Assembly: GCA_951394045.1 (NCBI GenBank)
Contig: OX596000.1
Location: 248,001-312,000, forward strand
DNA length: 64,000 nt
Direction: 5' to 3'
Origin: Nitzschia sp. DOCU1
Lineage: Eukaryota; Bacillariophyta; Bacillariophyceae; Bacillariales; Bacillariaceae
A model generated the notes under the pieces. That model did not search any database and was not told where the DNA came from. It worked only from the letters and a program-made list of their open reading frames with translations. Every line of letters begins with the position of its first letter. Position 1 is the first letter of the stretch. A program made the position numbers and the translations under genes. Below are positions 21,473 to 32,801 of the stretch, in pieces.

Positions 21473-22681
21473 ATGCAAGCACAGGGTATCCCCCCTGCTA
21501 AAAGCAATCCAGGATTGCGCAATTCTATTGTATCATGCACAGTCAACGACACGGAAAATAATAATGCTGCAAGGCCTAAAGAGGAGGTCTGGACCGACGC
21601 CGACGGTGTGAATGTATTATTCTGCCTTTTGGAGAACTCTTTTGAGTTGCGCCATCTCCACATTTCCGATAATATCGTCATACGCTACAAGAGCTACGCT
21701 GTTAGTGGCATGACACCGTTGGACATGGCCTATGGGTCTTCAGGGAAGAGCCGCGGCAACAAAGATAGGTTGGACGGGCTGCGTCAAGACCAAGAATTCT
21801 ACGATGGAACCGGGACACTAGTGTGGCTAGCTTCCAAAGCTCTTGTGTGGGCACTAGACCAGGACGTAAGGGGGCTTCTGTCACGGTACTTGCTGGGGGT
21901 GCCCGAGAATCGTCATGTTAGTCCTCCCACGTCTACGGGTGCCAGTAGCACTGTTACGCTTCTGTGTGAACTGGGTTGCGGTACTGGGCTGCCGGGTGTG
22001 ACAGCTTTGCTACTATCTGAAGCTCGGCTTCTGCAGGGAGAGAAGAAGAATCTTCGAGTTATCTTTACCGACAATGATGTTGAGTCCTTGGAAAATTGTC
22101 GGGCCAACTGCCAACTGAATGGGCTTTCAGTTCAGCTCTACTCGCATCATACATTAAGCTGGGGTAATCCGGAGTCATATCCTGCGGAGGTGGTGGGAAA
22201 CGTTGACGTTATATTGGCTTCTGACGTTCTGTACGACCTGAAAATGATCCCCCCGCTATTCCAGACAGCTGCTGAGCTGCTTCGAACCAACAACTCTAAT
22301 GGAAGAAACGAAGGAGGCGTCATGATTTTGTCACATGTCCCAAGGTTTTGCCTTCCCCGGGACGAAGGCGAGCTTCGTGAAGAGGAACAGCAGTCAGGTG
22401 CCGTCCGATCGCCCACTCAGGCCTTTGATGATTTGGAAGATCATATAATCAAGCTGGCGGAGCTCTATGGCCTTACCCTTCGTGATCGATTTCGACCCCA
22501 TGAGGCACTTCGGATAAACGACGAGACGGCACTACCAGACCCCAGCGATGATGACGAGGTTAAACGGACGGCAATTGACGTCTTGGGTGATGTTGAGCTG
22601 GAGCGTTTAAAAGACATGCATGCTCTTATTTTTATCTTTCAGAAAGCATGCAGCAGTGGCACGCATCTCCTAGCGATGTAG
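21473..22681 (+). CDS. Methyltransf_16-type SAM-dependent methyltransferase
   Basis: This is a 402-residue single-exon gene. The SAM-binding motif I is CELGCGTGLPGVTALLL at about residues 165-181. The acidic strand-2 end IFTDND (about 200) is followed by NCRANCQLNGL, and the post-motif LASDVLYD near 247-254 matches the METTL21/METTL23/CaM-KMT group of seven-beta-strand methyltransferases. These mostly trimethylate or dimethylate lysines on chaperones, elongation factors or similar proteins. The usual D/ExxY-type motif reads DVLYD here. The N-terminal 100 residues and an insertion near 310 are longer than in animal METTL21 (about 220-260 residues). The protein substrate cannot be inferred. Confidence 0.85.
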   Translation: MQAQGIPPAKSNPGLRNSIVSCTVNDTENNNAARPKEEVWTDADGVNVLFCLLENSFELRHLHISDNIVIRYKSYAVSGMTPLDMAYGSSGKSRGNKDRLDGLRQDQEFYDGTGTLVWLASKALVWALDQDVRGLLSRYLLGVPENRHVSPPTSTGASSTVTLLCELGCGTGLPGVTALLLSEARLLQGEKKNLRVIFTDNDVESLENCRANCQLNGLSVQLYSHHTLSWGNPESYPAEVVGNVDVILASDVLYDLKMIPPLFQTAAELLRTNNSNGRNEGGVMILSHVPRFCLPRDEGELREEEQQSGAVRSPTQAFDDLEDHIIKLAELYGLTLRDRFRPHEALRINDETALPDPSDDDEVKRTAIDVLGDVELERLKDMHALIFIFQKACSSGTHLLAM

Positions 22682-23361
22682 TAGGACGCATCGACTTGCT
22701 GAAACTAAAATGACGACGTCCTCTAGCTAGAGAGCCGCCCGTGACTATTGAACTGGTCGAGGTGGTTTATCTTTAGTCGTCGTAGTAGCTAGCATGATCT
22801 CTAACTATGGATAGCTGATAGTCAAAGCGATCCCAAAGACACAAGCCAGAGAAGATCCCTGACACCGTAGTCGATGAAAGCGCTCGAACACATGAGAATA
22901 TTGGGACTGCGCTACCATTACTCTCACGTGCTCCATTCCGTCCACACGAGAGACACCTATCCGCGGGTAAGGTTGAAGGGAACGAAAAGCAGATGAGTCT
23001 TGTGGTTTTCTATGAAAGGCGCAACTGTACCATTCGATTGAACTTCGGCGCTATTGATTTATTAGTTCTGCATTTTTATTCAACAAGACCCAATTCGGTG
23101 AAACTGGCATCGTCATCTAGGCCCTCAAACAGCAATGATAAAAACCTTCCGGTCCACTGCTGTGCTGTCCTGAGGAAAACCCAGCCACCAGATAAGGCTC
23201 TTCCAATGATACGCGAACATTGATTGTTTGCCGAGTCCGTGGAGAATCGTAGGGGCCTACCAGGTACATGACCTGACGTAGAGAAATTCGTTGTACTTGG
23301 TCTACGTGTCTCTACGAGACTTTTCTACGGCTTCCAAGTCCCGGCCCACAAGCGGAGCCAC
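22682..23361. other. Intergenic, no supported gene
   Basis: A 680-nt gap between two plus-strand genes. The only open frame (22993-23222) has no family features. Confidence 0.4.
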
Positions 23362-25931
23362 ATGGAGAAAAAACAACGCCGCCCTTTACGCTTGTTACAA
23401 TTAGCACAACAGTTGAAGTCGGAGCCGACATTAACAGTTGCAACAGAACTCAGTCCAAGACAACTTTCAAGAAGTGGCCAAGCAATGGACAGCCTTTCCA
23501 ATAGCCACCAAGGTTCTAGCGACGGCAACAACAACGGCGTTCGATGTGGAGTAGGGGATCGTAACGTCGATTGCATCTCTACGCCTTCTGCGGACGCAGC
23601 GAGGGGGGGCTCATCATCCGGTGGGGTATCAGCAGCGAGAGCACCTGGAATGCCCCTTATCATCGAGAATTTGTCACTGCCGTTGTCGTCCCTAACGCAG
23701 ACCAACCGTGGTCATGCAGGATCGCGTTCTGGTCATTCCTCTCTTGCAGCGAGCCCCCCACATGCAAACGCCAGTAGTACTCATTTTGTTCCTGAGACCC
23801 AGCCGTTGCAGAGCAATGCCAGTGTTCCAGGAGGCATTACTCCTGAACTTATATGGGCCTTGGCTTCAATGAGGACAGGTTTGCAGCAGCAGCCGCAACC
23901 CAATCAGCAGTCCTCTGACGGATCGAGGCACCATCTCGCTACCAGCATAACCGATTGGGCTTCATTACTTGCAGAGCTCTTCTTAGCATCGGCCTCGCGC
24001 CTCGGAGGAGGGGGGGCTCAGATTCCTCCTCAACAGCGCCTTGACGCGAGTGGCATCCTTTCTCTTGCCCGCATTTGGACGAGTGCGCTTCAAGGCTCCA
24101 ACAGTATCAGCAGTGAACACTGTTTTAAACAGGGGCCTCAAATACGCCTAGAGGGCCTTCTAGAACAAATCGAGTTGTTGCAACAACGGCAGCCTCCGCA
24201 ACATGTTCATCAAGAAAGTGAATCTATGTCACGCCATGGTCAAGGAGCCGCAATTTCCCAGGAAAGCGCTTCTGGTGGTTTTCCTGTCGGCTCCTCGCAT
24301 CCCCAGCAGCAGTATATTGGGGGTAGTACCGCAGCAGAGTATGTAGGGATGGGGCTCCCACCACTTGCTGAGCCGCACCGCAAAGACGAGAAACGACACG
24401 AGGATAAAAAGGATCACAAGAAGAAACGGAAGAAAAGCCGTAGCCCGGATGATGTTGCGAGCGACATAAAGCCAGCAGCAGACAGTAAGATTGGCACGGT
24501 CATCACAACGTCCGGTGAAGCAGATGTTGGTGACGCCGATGGAAATGCTCAAGGAGGCCGACCATTCTTGCTTCCATGCCGAGCGCGTGGCATGCCTCCT
24601 GAACACAACTTTCGAGTAAGTTATACCTACCAGCTATTCTCGCCCCTTTTGACGTGCGATGATTGGAGGTGTCGTTGTACTAACCATATTTCGCCCATTC
24701 CCCGACCTTATTTTGATGAACTTTTTTGTAGTACGCGCACTTTGTGATTCCCCCAATGGTACAGCATGGAGAAGAATTGATCTGTTCGTATGAAGCCTGT
24801 CGCGATGCCGGTATTAAATTCCGTTATTGCGCTTCCTGTCGCATCCCAGTTGCCAAGCGCAACTTCAATCAACGGCACTCCCATGGTCTCCCGCATGTTG
24901 CCACTGTGCACTCTACTTGGACGAGCGACATCAACACACCAGTGCTTGCAGCTGCAGTAGCAGCCACCTTTGGCGATGTGGATCCTCCACCCATTGTACA
25001 GAAATCTATCGGTGTTCCTTCCGCGCCGAAGCCATCAACACCAGATTCGTCCCAAAGCAGTAGCTCAGACCCATTGTCAAGTAGCAGGAGCAGTGGGGAA
25101 AAGGATGTTGGTGCCGGATACAAAGCCGCGAACGAATCTCCATTGGCGAATTCGGATGAGCTTGCTCGTACCGATCATAGCACACCCGAAGGGTCCTCTT
25201 CGGAAACGTCCTCCAGAGAGAAACAACGGAAGCGCAGCCAAGACGGAGATTCTTCTCGATCCCGCAAACGAGAAATTACAGTCTCGGTTCATGTTAAGGA
25301 ATCAAAGCTGAAGAAGAAGTCGAAACGCAAGAAGAAGAAACGCAACGGTAAAGATCGACCATTGGCTCCCCGCGCTAGCCTTCTCTTGGAGCCCAACCCC
25401 GATATTCCCATTGAACGTCAATTGAGATGGGCTACTTTATTAGGCAATCGCCCCGAATTGGTGGATTCAGACCGTATGTCGGCGTGGCTGTTGGAAGTCA
25501 TGGCTGTCTCGGATCTGACTTACCCCATTCGCACCGTATGCACATCAAGTCTCACGTATTCGCCCAGTGACTTTTCCAACACGGACGAAGAAGACGAGGA
25601 TGACGATGAGGACGGAGCAGGAGAAGTGAACAAGTCTGGTGTTTCCGGCAGCACTGAGACTAGTTCCGAAGCTGAAGAGGACGACAGGGACGACACCGGG
25701 AAGTCCACAAGTTCCATTACGAGCTCCCCCCTTGGGGGGCTGCCCGCAGGTTCTTCGGCAGAAGACGATGCTGCTGCGCAAACGAAAGAGAATACGCCCG
25801 CTAGTCGCAAGCGAAGTTTGGGGAACGACGAGGAGAGGCTCAGCGGTAGTTTTGCCGAATGGAAGGAGCGCAAAAAGAAGAAGGCAGAGGCCGCGGCAGC
25901 ACACGAATCACGACATGTCGAAGAAGTATAG
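23362..25931 (+). CDS. Diatom Cys/His-motif protein, paralogue B, two exons
   Basis: Exon 1 is 23362-24615 and exon 2 is 24732-25931, giving 817 residues. The 116-nt intron (GTAAGT...TTGTAG) is phase 0 and sits at the same place as in paralogue A. Blocks in order: a Ser/Gln-rich N-terminus with a short helical GITPELIWALASMRTG stretch; a Lys-rich patch (HKKKRKKSRS); LPCRARGMPPEHNFR; then across the junction YAHFVIPPMVQHGEELIC and the C-x4-C-x9-C-x2-C-x12-H-x-H array. A second basic patch (KLKKKSKRKKKKR) precedes the C-terminal block (RQLRWATLLGNRP...MSAWLLEVMAVSDL) and an acidic tail. It is clearly a duplicate of the gene at 16863 but diverged in its linkers. Family function is unknown to me; a nuclear location is likely. 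Confidence 0.84.
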
Positions 25932-26490
25932 TAGTAGCAGCTTTGGGGAGGAATCCCGTCCAGCTCATTGTTATGAGGGCTGGAAAGTCTTTTTGGCTCT
26001 TTTTCGATGGGTCGCGTTCCTTGCCATATCGGCAATATCGAGGGATTATATCATATTGAGTTGAATGTTGCATTATTTTTCACCGGCGACAACAATCAAG
26101 AGGCGCTGGCTTCTTGCCGAGATGAACGGCTGCTAGGGATTAAGATAGTGGATGATCATAACATTTCTATTGCTTCGTTGGGTTGTTGTTTTGCTTTTTC
26201 GACCGCGCAAGCACACCGCTTTCTGTTCTTGCCAGGAATTGCTAGTTAGAGGTAGAACCGACTACATTAGTTGCCCGAGAGGCTTCATCGCCTACCGAAC
26301 AACTGTTCCATTACTCGAGATTGTTACCAGAGGCTGCGGTGGTGGTTGCAATTTGCATACGGACTAAACTTGCGGTACTTAATATGAATTATAAATTGAG
26401 TGTGCTGTCCAGCAGTGGCCTTCCTTTGTCCGCGCTTCATGTTTGCTGGATGATTCTGGTTCTTGTATGATACCTTGTCCCATTCTTTCT
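25932..26490. other. Convergent 3' intergenic region
   Basis: Between tail-to-tail genes. Nothing recognised beyond short open frames. Confidence 0.4.
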
Positions 26491-27996
26491 TTACTGGAAC
26501 AGGTAAACTCCCACAAACATCCCCCCACCATGCAGGATCCCACCCCAGAGATGACTCATCATCATTGCCCTGACACCGCTCGATTTGTCTTCTACATTGG
26601 GGACCAGAGTTGGTTCCAAAGTAAAGGGTGCGTCCGTTTCTGGAACAACCGTAGGCGATCGAGTCGGAAGAAGGGTAGGAACCACTGGCGCAGCCGTAGG
26701 TACACCTTCACATTGACATCCGGCTAGTTGGGCCGCCCGAGCTCCAGCCGGACATGCGCCAGTATCAAAGGGTGGAGGTAACAAGGCCAACCCATCCTCA
26801 ATTTCTTGACACGAAAGTTCCAGCGGATCTCCTGACGACGGTCCATCAATCATGACCATTTGTTCGGGATTGATCAAAGTACCACTGGGGCCACAAATAA
26901 AACATTGTTCCACCGTGGGAGGAGGGGACGTATAAATGGTGGGTGTACTGGATGGCGAGGGTGTGAAATTGTCAAAGAAGACCACACAGTCCGCAGCGGC
27001 CGTTTCATTGGTAGATTCGAGTTCGACAACAAGTCCACCCAAACAATATCCCGTGGCATTTTCATTCAATAGAACATTGTCGGCAACATTTCCATTGTAA
27101 TTCAACGCTTCCACACTGCCACCCCCCTCCTCATCCGATACATGTACTACGGGTGTGGAAAGGACCATGTTGGAAAAGCGATTGTCCACAAGTTCAGTCA
27201 TTCCATTGAGTGCATAAATGGTAGCAAGGGTACGATCATTAGCGTCCGAGCTATTGCCACTATACTCGACATTGTCCATGAGGGAATTTTGCAAGTGCAT
27301 GGTTTGTTGTACATTGTATAGGGCAAAGCCATTCCATGTGACATTTTGAAAGACGGAATTCGAAATGGTCAATGTCGAAGAATACGGGGGATACAATGTC
27401 GAGGCGGCATCATCCGCTAGGAGTACTCCCGGTACATTGGCAATGACATAGTCGGCCGTCAAATCCACAAAGAGACAATCCTCCACTAGCATGTTATCCC
27501 CGGGTGCATTGAAAAACATGGCTTGATTGCTGACTCCAGCATCCACCTTGGGCAAATTGCCCGTAAAGGTCAATCCTTGTAGTTTCAAGTTGTGCGTGGT
27601 AACCGGAGACGGCCAAAAGGGATTTTTCGCCTGAGTGGTAAATTGGACGAGACCTCCCGACAAGACGCACAGCTGTTCGGACGATGGATTGGTAAGATTA
27701 CCACACGCAAAGGTCATGTCATTATGCAAGGCAGTGAGTGGAATATCCCCACCCACAAACTCTGTAAATGCAGCGTCGCTTGGAACACCAATCGAAAAGA
27801 CGGTAAAGGGACAAAGCACGATATCTAGGACGGGTGGATCTTGGAGTTGCGCCATGAGAATGGACGTTGTGGTGGAATAGCAGTCGGCTTGTTCCTCGCC
27901 ATTATCTGTCGTGACCTGGGCCAATGTGGTACTACTAGTAGTAGAAAGAAGAAGCAAGGCAGCAGCAGCGACAGACTGCTGTAGTAGAGTCCTCAT
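26491..27996 (-). CDS. Secreted right-handed beta-helix-like protein
   Basis: This is 501 residues from the ATG at 27996, chosen because it starts a clean signal peptide (MRTLLQQSVAAAALLLLSTT, cleavage near TTLA/QVTT); the open frame reaches 28062. The central 300 residues contain repeated short strand-turn units (LKLQGLTFTGNL, NMLVEDCLFVDL, LTISNSVFQNV, MHLQNSLMDNV) of the kind that build parallel beta-helices in pectate-lyase-like proteins. No lyase catalytic residues are evident. Then come Cys-rich turns, a Pro/Thr/Ser linker (PTLLPTRSPTVVP) common in diatom secreted proteins, and a hydrophobic C-terminus that may be a GPI-anchor signal. Probably a cell-surface or wall protein, which is inference. 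Confidence 0.8.
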   Translation of the reverse strand: MRTLLQQSVAAAALLLLSTTSSTTLAQVTTDNGEEQADCYSTTTSILMAQLQDPPVLDIVLCPFTVFSIGVPSDAAFTEFVGGDIPLTALHNDMTFACGNLTNPSSEQLCVLSGGLVQFTTQAKNPFWPSPVTTHNLKLQGLTFTGNLPKVDAGVSNQAMFFNAPGDNMLVEDCLFVDLTADYVIANVPGVLLADDAASTLYPPYSSTLTISNSVFQNVTWNGFALYNVQQTMHLQNSLMDNVEYSGNSSDANDRTLATIYALNGMTELVDNRFSNMVLSTPVVHVSDEEGGGSVEALNYNGNVADNVLLNENATGYCLGGLVVELESTNETAAADCVVFFDNFTPSPSSTPTIYTSPPPTVEQCFICGPSGTLINPEQMVMIDGPSSGDPLELSCQEIEDGLALLPPPFDTGACPAGARAAQLAGCQCEGVPTAAPVVPTLLPTRSPTVVPETDAPFTLEPTLVPNVEDKSSGVRAMMMSHLWGGILHGGGMFVGVYLFQ

Positions 27997-28434
27997 GGTT
28001 GCGTATGGTCTGCTGCACCACTTTCGTTTGTGGAGAGAGATGTGCTTTGGATAATAAGACAATGGTTTCTTTCGGAAGTTAGCGAGGGGCGATGCTCGCT
28101 AGTAGGTCGGCGGGAGCGATGCGAAGCGGGAGCATGCACGCGCCCCCGCCAAAAATCGCCATGCCGGCGCACCTGGTACGACTCAAAAGCGCGGGGTGTC
28201 TGGACGCCTCCCGTCCAATAAATGTTCCATTCGACTAAACGCCAGCCGGTCCACAATCGCGCGCCTGATTAGATCCCGCACGAGTCGTGCCCCAAAATCT
28301 CAGAGAGCTGTTAACACCAACGGGCATTTCGTCGATGCTGCGACAATGACACATCAACCCCGCAGTAGCATAATCCCTTTGCAGTGTAGTATTTCGGTAG
28401 TGAAATCATCATCTTGCTCATCCATTACACGAAT
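27997..28434. promoter_or_regulatory. Divergent promoter region
   Basis: This 438-nt gap separates the start of the beta-helix gene (minus) from the start of membralin (plus), so both promoters must lie here. I see no strong TATA box or other defining motif. Confidence 0.45.
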
Positions 28435-29892
28435 ATGACTTCTACTCCTCGTCGGCCTCAGCAACAGCAATATGAGCATTATCATCCCGAAATACAACAA
28501 CCGGACATTTCGGCTCTGACGAGTATCAACATGGAACGCGTCTTGTTTCAATTGCACTTACGAAGTTGCCATACCGGCTTGCGATACTTGTCGGGATCGA
28601 CACGTCGGATATTGGAGCATTTACTGCTGATAGCTGCTATTTGCATTGCGGGGATCTTGATTTTGTTGCATCGGAATTTTGTCTGGAAAACTGGCGCGAC
28701 CAATTGTGCCTCAACGTGCCTGACGCAGATTCCAGGCTTTTCCGACCAAGCGGCAGTCTATCATATCACGATATTACCCACAACTCAACAAATACCTGAA
28801 ACAATACAGAGTTTTATTGCTTCGTCCCAGGACGAACGAGACGATTCTACGTGTCAAGAAGCGACATTACCGATTTCGTATTCCTTTTCGACCACCAAGG
28901 CCTACTTGTTGTTGCCCTCGGGGCACTTTTTGTTGGAGAATTTACAACAACAGCATCTACACATTTCACCACAAGATCCAAATTGTTTTGGAGAACCCTT
29001 CTTGCAATTTTGGATTCATAATGCTGGCATTGGTAGTTACGAGACGATTGCTTGGAATTGGCTTGTGGAATTAGTCCATTTACAACAGCAACAAGAACAA
29101 CCACCACACGACGAAGTGGTGGGCTACGTCTTGACACATAGGACGGGACGAATTCGAGAGTTAAAAGCTGCTACTACAACAAGTACGCGACAAGCGGCAA
29201 CAAATGAAAGCACAACAATGGCAGCACCGCCCCAAAGAGTCGTTCGTCGTCGACCCCAAGATGTACTGGACAAACTTTCGGTATTGATCAAGACAACCTT
29301 TCTCTTTTTCTTTTCAACAACGCTGATATCTTTTACTTTGCGAGAAACGCAAGAACGCATGTTGGAATTTACACAAGAATTGTCGAGACGAGTATCCATT
29401 CAATTGCCGTTGGTGGATTTGGTCATTTTTCACTTGATTCACAACTTGGTGTTTGTGCCCATCATGGTGGGAATGATGTTTTTCTTGATTGAATTTTATT
29501 CGGGGGACAAGCTCTTGGCATTTTTGGTCATGACCATTGTGTGGTGTGTGGAAGTCTTCAGTGTGATTAGGTACGCACCTAGATTATGATGATGATACGC
29601 CTTATGTCCACTCGGTTGTCGTGGACGACTCACTCACTTTTACTCTGATTCTAGTCTTCGAAGCTACCAGGGCATTACCTTTTTTCCACGCATGTTCTTT
29701 TTGTTGTTTTGTCTCTTTCACATTTATTACTTTGCCAATCCCTATGGTTTTGCCTATTTGGCACTGGCAGTGGTGGCAACCTTTATGTGGCATAGCATGG
29801 CATTCTTTTGGCATCGATATGAATTACCGGCAGTCGCATTGGGCCATGTCACTATTGATCGACCACGAGGACTCTACTATAACAACAACAGC

Positions 29893-29965
<73 letters not shown>

Positions 29966-30966
29966 ATTCACATCAACACCAGCAGCGGCAGCGTCAAGAC
30001 GAAAGTATCGTGACGGCATCGCCTCCACGAATGGTATCCGGTAACAGCGAAACTTCTTTGACCGGTAATAACAACAACATCCATCGCGGTACCGACACGA
30101 CGTCCACCACTACGCAATCTTCTCGCTCTACGACTGCGACTACCAGTAGCATTGAGGTTTCTTCCTTGCAACCTCCCAGCCCACCTAGGATTCGGTCTTT
30201 TAACCAGCAAGACGATCGCGATCATGATCCCTTGGACTTTGATCCCGTCTCGCAGCCCGCCAACAACAACCGAACTTCTACCAACACGGCAACGGCACGA
30301 GTTGCGGGAAGCGTGGCGGCAATGACGACTCGGGCCCAAAACGCTTCCTTTTCCAGTACCACTTCCAGTCGGAATAGTGGTAGTGCAAGTGGTGGCGGAA
30401 TCATCTTTCGAGAACACAATGCGGACGAGGATGAAGATTCGTCATCGTACATGTATTTTATGCAAGGTGAAGTTGTCTTGCATCGACGAACGACTGCTGC
30501 TGGGAGCAACAATAGTGGCGGTACGCAGCCGCAACAACCACCACCAATATTATCAACCGTCGAAAGCAACCATACGCTGGCATCTACCACATCCGGCCAG
30601 GATGCTCAACAACCACCGCAACAACGTTCGACTGCTGCTGTTGACGTGGGATTGGAGTTGGGCGATGATGAGGATGATGTCAATAATCAGAATGACAACA
30701 AACGGCCGTTTACGATTGAATACGCGTCACCTGAACGAGAGGCTACTGCCAATGCTACTACTTCCGAAACAGCGTTGGACTATGCTGCGGAAGACTCCAA
30801 GAGCGGCCTTCAAGCGATTTTGGAAGTACGTTTGACACCACGACATCGAAATCCAGCAAGCACAACTACCGTTCCTGCTGGAGGACGTCCATCGGATCAG
30901 TACACGCGTAGTCAACAACAGCAACAACGTTCTTGTCCGCCAATCTTTCCCAATTTGCCGCCTTAA
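28435..30966 (+). CDS. TMEM259: Membralin (TMEM259 family), two exons
   Basis: Exon 1 is 28435-29570 and exon 2 is 29655-30966, giving 815 residues. The 84-nt intron (GTACGC...TTCTAG, phase 2) joins WCVEVFSVI to SLRSYQGITFFPRMFFL, matching the conserved VEV.SVIS...Q..FFPR.FF block of membralins. The family signature continues with FHIYYFANPYGFAYLAL and HSMAFFWHRYELPA. One helix near residues 60-78 and a cluster of four or five helices at about 290-440 are visible. In animals membralin is an ER membrane protein linked to ER-associated degradation; plants and algae carry homologues. The C-terminal about 380 residues are a disordered Asn/Gln/Ser/Thr-rich tail with a poly-Asn run, not part of the animal protein. 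The stop lies 14 nt from the stop of the convergent oxygenase gene. Confidence 0.9.
29880..29962 (+). repeat. (AAC)n trinucleotide microsatellite encoding poly-Asn
   Basis: About 27 AAC units with a single AGC interruption near 29890 lie inside the membralin coding sequence, in frame as Asn codons. Length changes would not shift the reading frame. Likely polymorphic. Confidence 0.9.
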
Positions 30967-30980
30967 GTTTATGATTATTA

Positions 30981-32801
30981 TTACACTAGAAATTCTTGGA
31001 CCGGTTCTGGACCAATGACAAATTCTTGTACAATTTTGCCGTCCACGCGAACATTCCAACGATGACCTTGATAGGTATTGAATCGCATGGGTGGATCATC
31101 GTATCCAATCGGTCCCCAATACAAGCCTTCATCGTACCATAATTCAGCTTTGCGAAGTTTGGGATTGGTTTTGGTATTCTTAAAGACGGCAAGCAATTGC
31201 TGAATATTGTTGTTGGCGAGAACGATTCCTTCCTTTTGAGGCGCTCCGGGATGGCCTTGACGGGGTGTGCTCCAAATCCACAAGTTGGCGGCCCATTTGG
31301 GATTAGTAGTTGAGAGGACGGGACAACCACCGTGCAGCGATGCAGTATCCAATTGACCATTGGGAAATTGAGAATAAAACAAGACGGACCGACCCTTGTA
31401 GGGCTGCACGGCAAAGTGGCGGCGACAATCCGCCACCATGGTTTCTTGCCACGATCCTGGAGCGATTCCCGCACGTTCCGCATCGCCCGTCGCTCTCAAG
31501 TCGATCAAGGCGTCGGCTAGCGACTGTACTTTCCTGCTGCTGCTGGTGGTATCGTTGCTGGTCCTTTTGGCTCTTGGAAAGACCGTCTCGCCGCCCGCTC
31601 CGTCTACATCCGTTAGATAGAGTAGAACCGTAGCCAACCGATTCCCACCCTTGCCACTGGAATCAAAATCAAAATCAGAATTTCCCGTCGTATCATCCTC
31701 CAAATAATCCCAATGAGCATTGTAGGCTGTAGTCTGATTGTACCTCAATATTTGCAACCCATCATCATGACCCATCCAATCCGTCAAAAAACTACTAGAA
31801 CCAGTATCGTCGTCCTGTGCCGGAATACCCAGAACAACTTGTAGAATCCGTTGTTTCCATTGCATCGCTATAGCGCCATGTGAGTCAAAGGCATTTTCCG
31901 AAGTACGTTTCGAAAAGACTTTGCGTTCTGCCGCTCCACTACTATGAGTTGTACTTCGTTGGAGTTTGTCCTGAGGGCTATCGCGCGTCAAGGCTCGTTG
32001 AATGACTTGATCGGCCTCCTCGTGTGTAAAGACATGGTGCACATCCAAGATTCGTGGAGATAGACAAAGGACTGTCATGGTAATATAGGAATGGTCTGGT
32101 AGCGGGGAAGGTACATGCTTGAGTTCAAAAACTTCGCCAATGTACGACGGAGCAAAGACAAAGAGTCGACCCGCGGGTACGCCATACAAATGAATTTGTT
32201 GCAGAGACAGATTGTGATTCCCGGAAGAGCAGTCTTTATCGTCTGGAAACAATGAGGCAGAACATGTTTTGTCGCTGTCGTCGTCCTTGCTCGTATTCGT
32301 CATTGCTAGCTCGAGTAATTGGGACAACTTGGTAATTCGTAGTCCTTCTCGTGTATGCCATCGACAAGGCAAAAAGGAATGTCCATCCACTCTTGTAGGG
32401 ACCAAACGATCATAATCCAACAATTGTGGCGTCCGTTTGGGGCCCATGTCACAATAACCATACAAACCCCAAGAAATGGCCGTAGCATTGTCCGTCGACG
32501 TGCACCAGTCGCCATTGGTTTCTTGTAATTCTTGTGCCATCCAGACTGTCAATAGACTCTCGACTTGATATTTTGTGAGAGGGTTCGTTGTTGTATCTTC
32601 TAAAAGTTGTCGCCGTAGTTGGATCGTCCCACATGGATCGACCTCGCCATTGCGATGGATCCAAATTTGGAGTGTCGTCGAAGAAATGGAGGAGGAATTC
32701 GGCGCGTCCTCCGTCGTACTACTACCGAGAATCAAACGCCCAAGGCAAAGAACAGTTAGAAAGCAGGATAAACATGGATACATCAGTATCGTTGTGATCA
32801 T
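30981..32801 (-). CDS. Prolyl 4-hydroxylase-like 2-oxoglutarate/Fe(II) dioxygenase
   Basis: This is 606 residues from the ATG at 32801, which begins a signal peptide or anchor (MITTILMYPCLSCFLTVLC); the frame runs on to 32990 without better support. The C-terminal P4Hc domain has the iron ligands H363 and D365 (NAHWDYLED) and H490 (SLHGGCPV), and the 2-oxoglutarate-binding K502 (NPKWAANLW). It also has the characteristic LLYLTDVDGAGGETVFP strand. Upstream, VHHVFTHEEADQVIQRA marks the domain start. Such enzymes hydroxylate proline in secreted or wall glycoproteins in the ER/Golgi. All catalytic residues are present, so it should be active. The N-terminal 250 residues resemble a lumenal region without a domain I recognise. 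Convergent with membralin. Confidence 0.88.
   Translation of the reverse strand: MITTILMYPCLSCFLTVLCLGRLILGSSTTEDAPNSSSISSTTLQIWIHRNGEVDPCGTIQLRRQLLEDTTTNPLTKYQVESLLTVWMAQELQETNGDWCTSTDNATAISWGLYGYCDMGPKRTPQLLDYDRLVPTRVDGHSFLPCRWHTREGLRITKLSQLLELAMTNTSKDDDSDKTCSASLFPDDKDCSSGNHNLSLQQIHLYGVPAGRLFVFAPSYIGEVFELKHVPSPLPDHSYITMTVLCLSPRILDVHHVFTHEEADQVIQRALTRDSPQDKLQRSTTHSSGAAERKVFSKRTSENAFDSHGAIAMQWKQRILQVVLGIPAQDDDTGSSSFLTDWMGHDDGLQILRYNQTTAYNAHWDYLEDDTTGNSDFDFDSSGKGGNRLATVLLYLTDVDGAGGETVFPRAKRTSNDTTSSSRKVQSLADALIDLRATGDAERAGIAPGSWQETMVADCRRHFAVQPYKGRSVLFYSQFPNGQLDTASLHGGCPVLSTTNPKWAANLWIWSTPRQGHPGAPQKEGIVLANNNIQQLLAVFKNTKTNPKLRKAELWYDEGLYWGPIGYDDPPMRFNTYQGHRWNVRVDGKIVQEFVIGPEPVQEFLV

Noticed and set aside
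29880..29962. A CRISPR-like array
   Set aside because: It is a simple trinucleotide repeat in a coding exon, without spacers.
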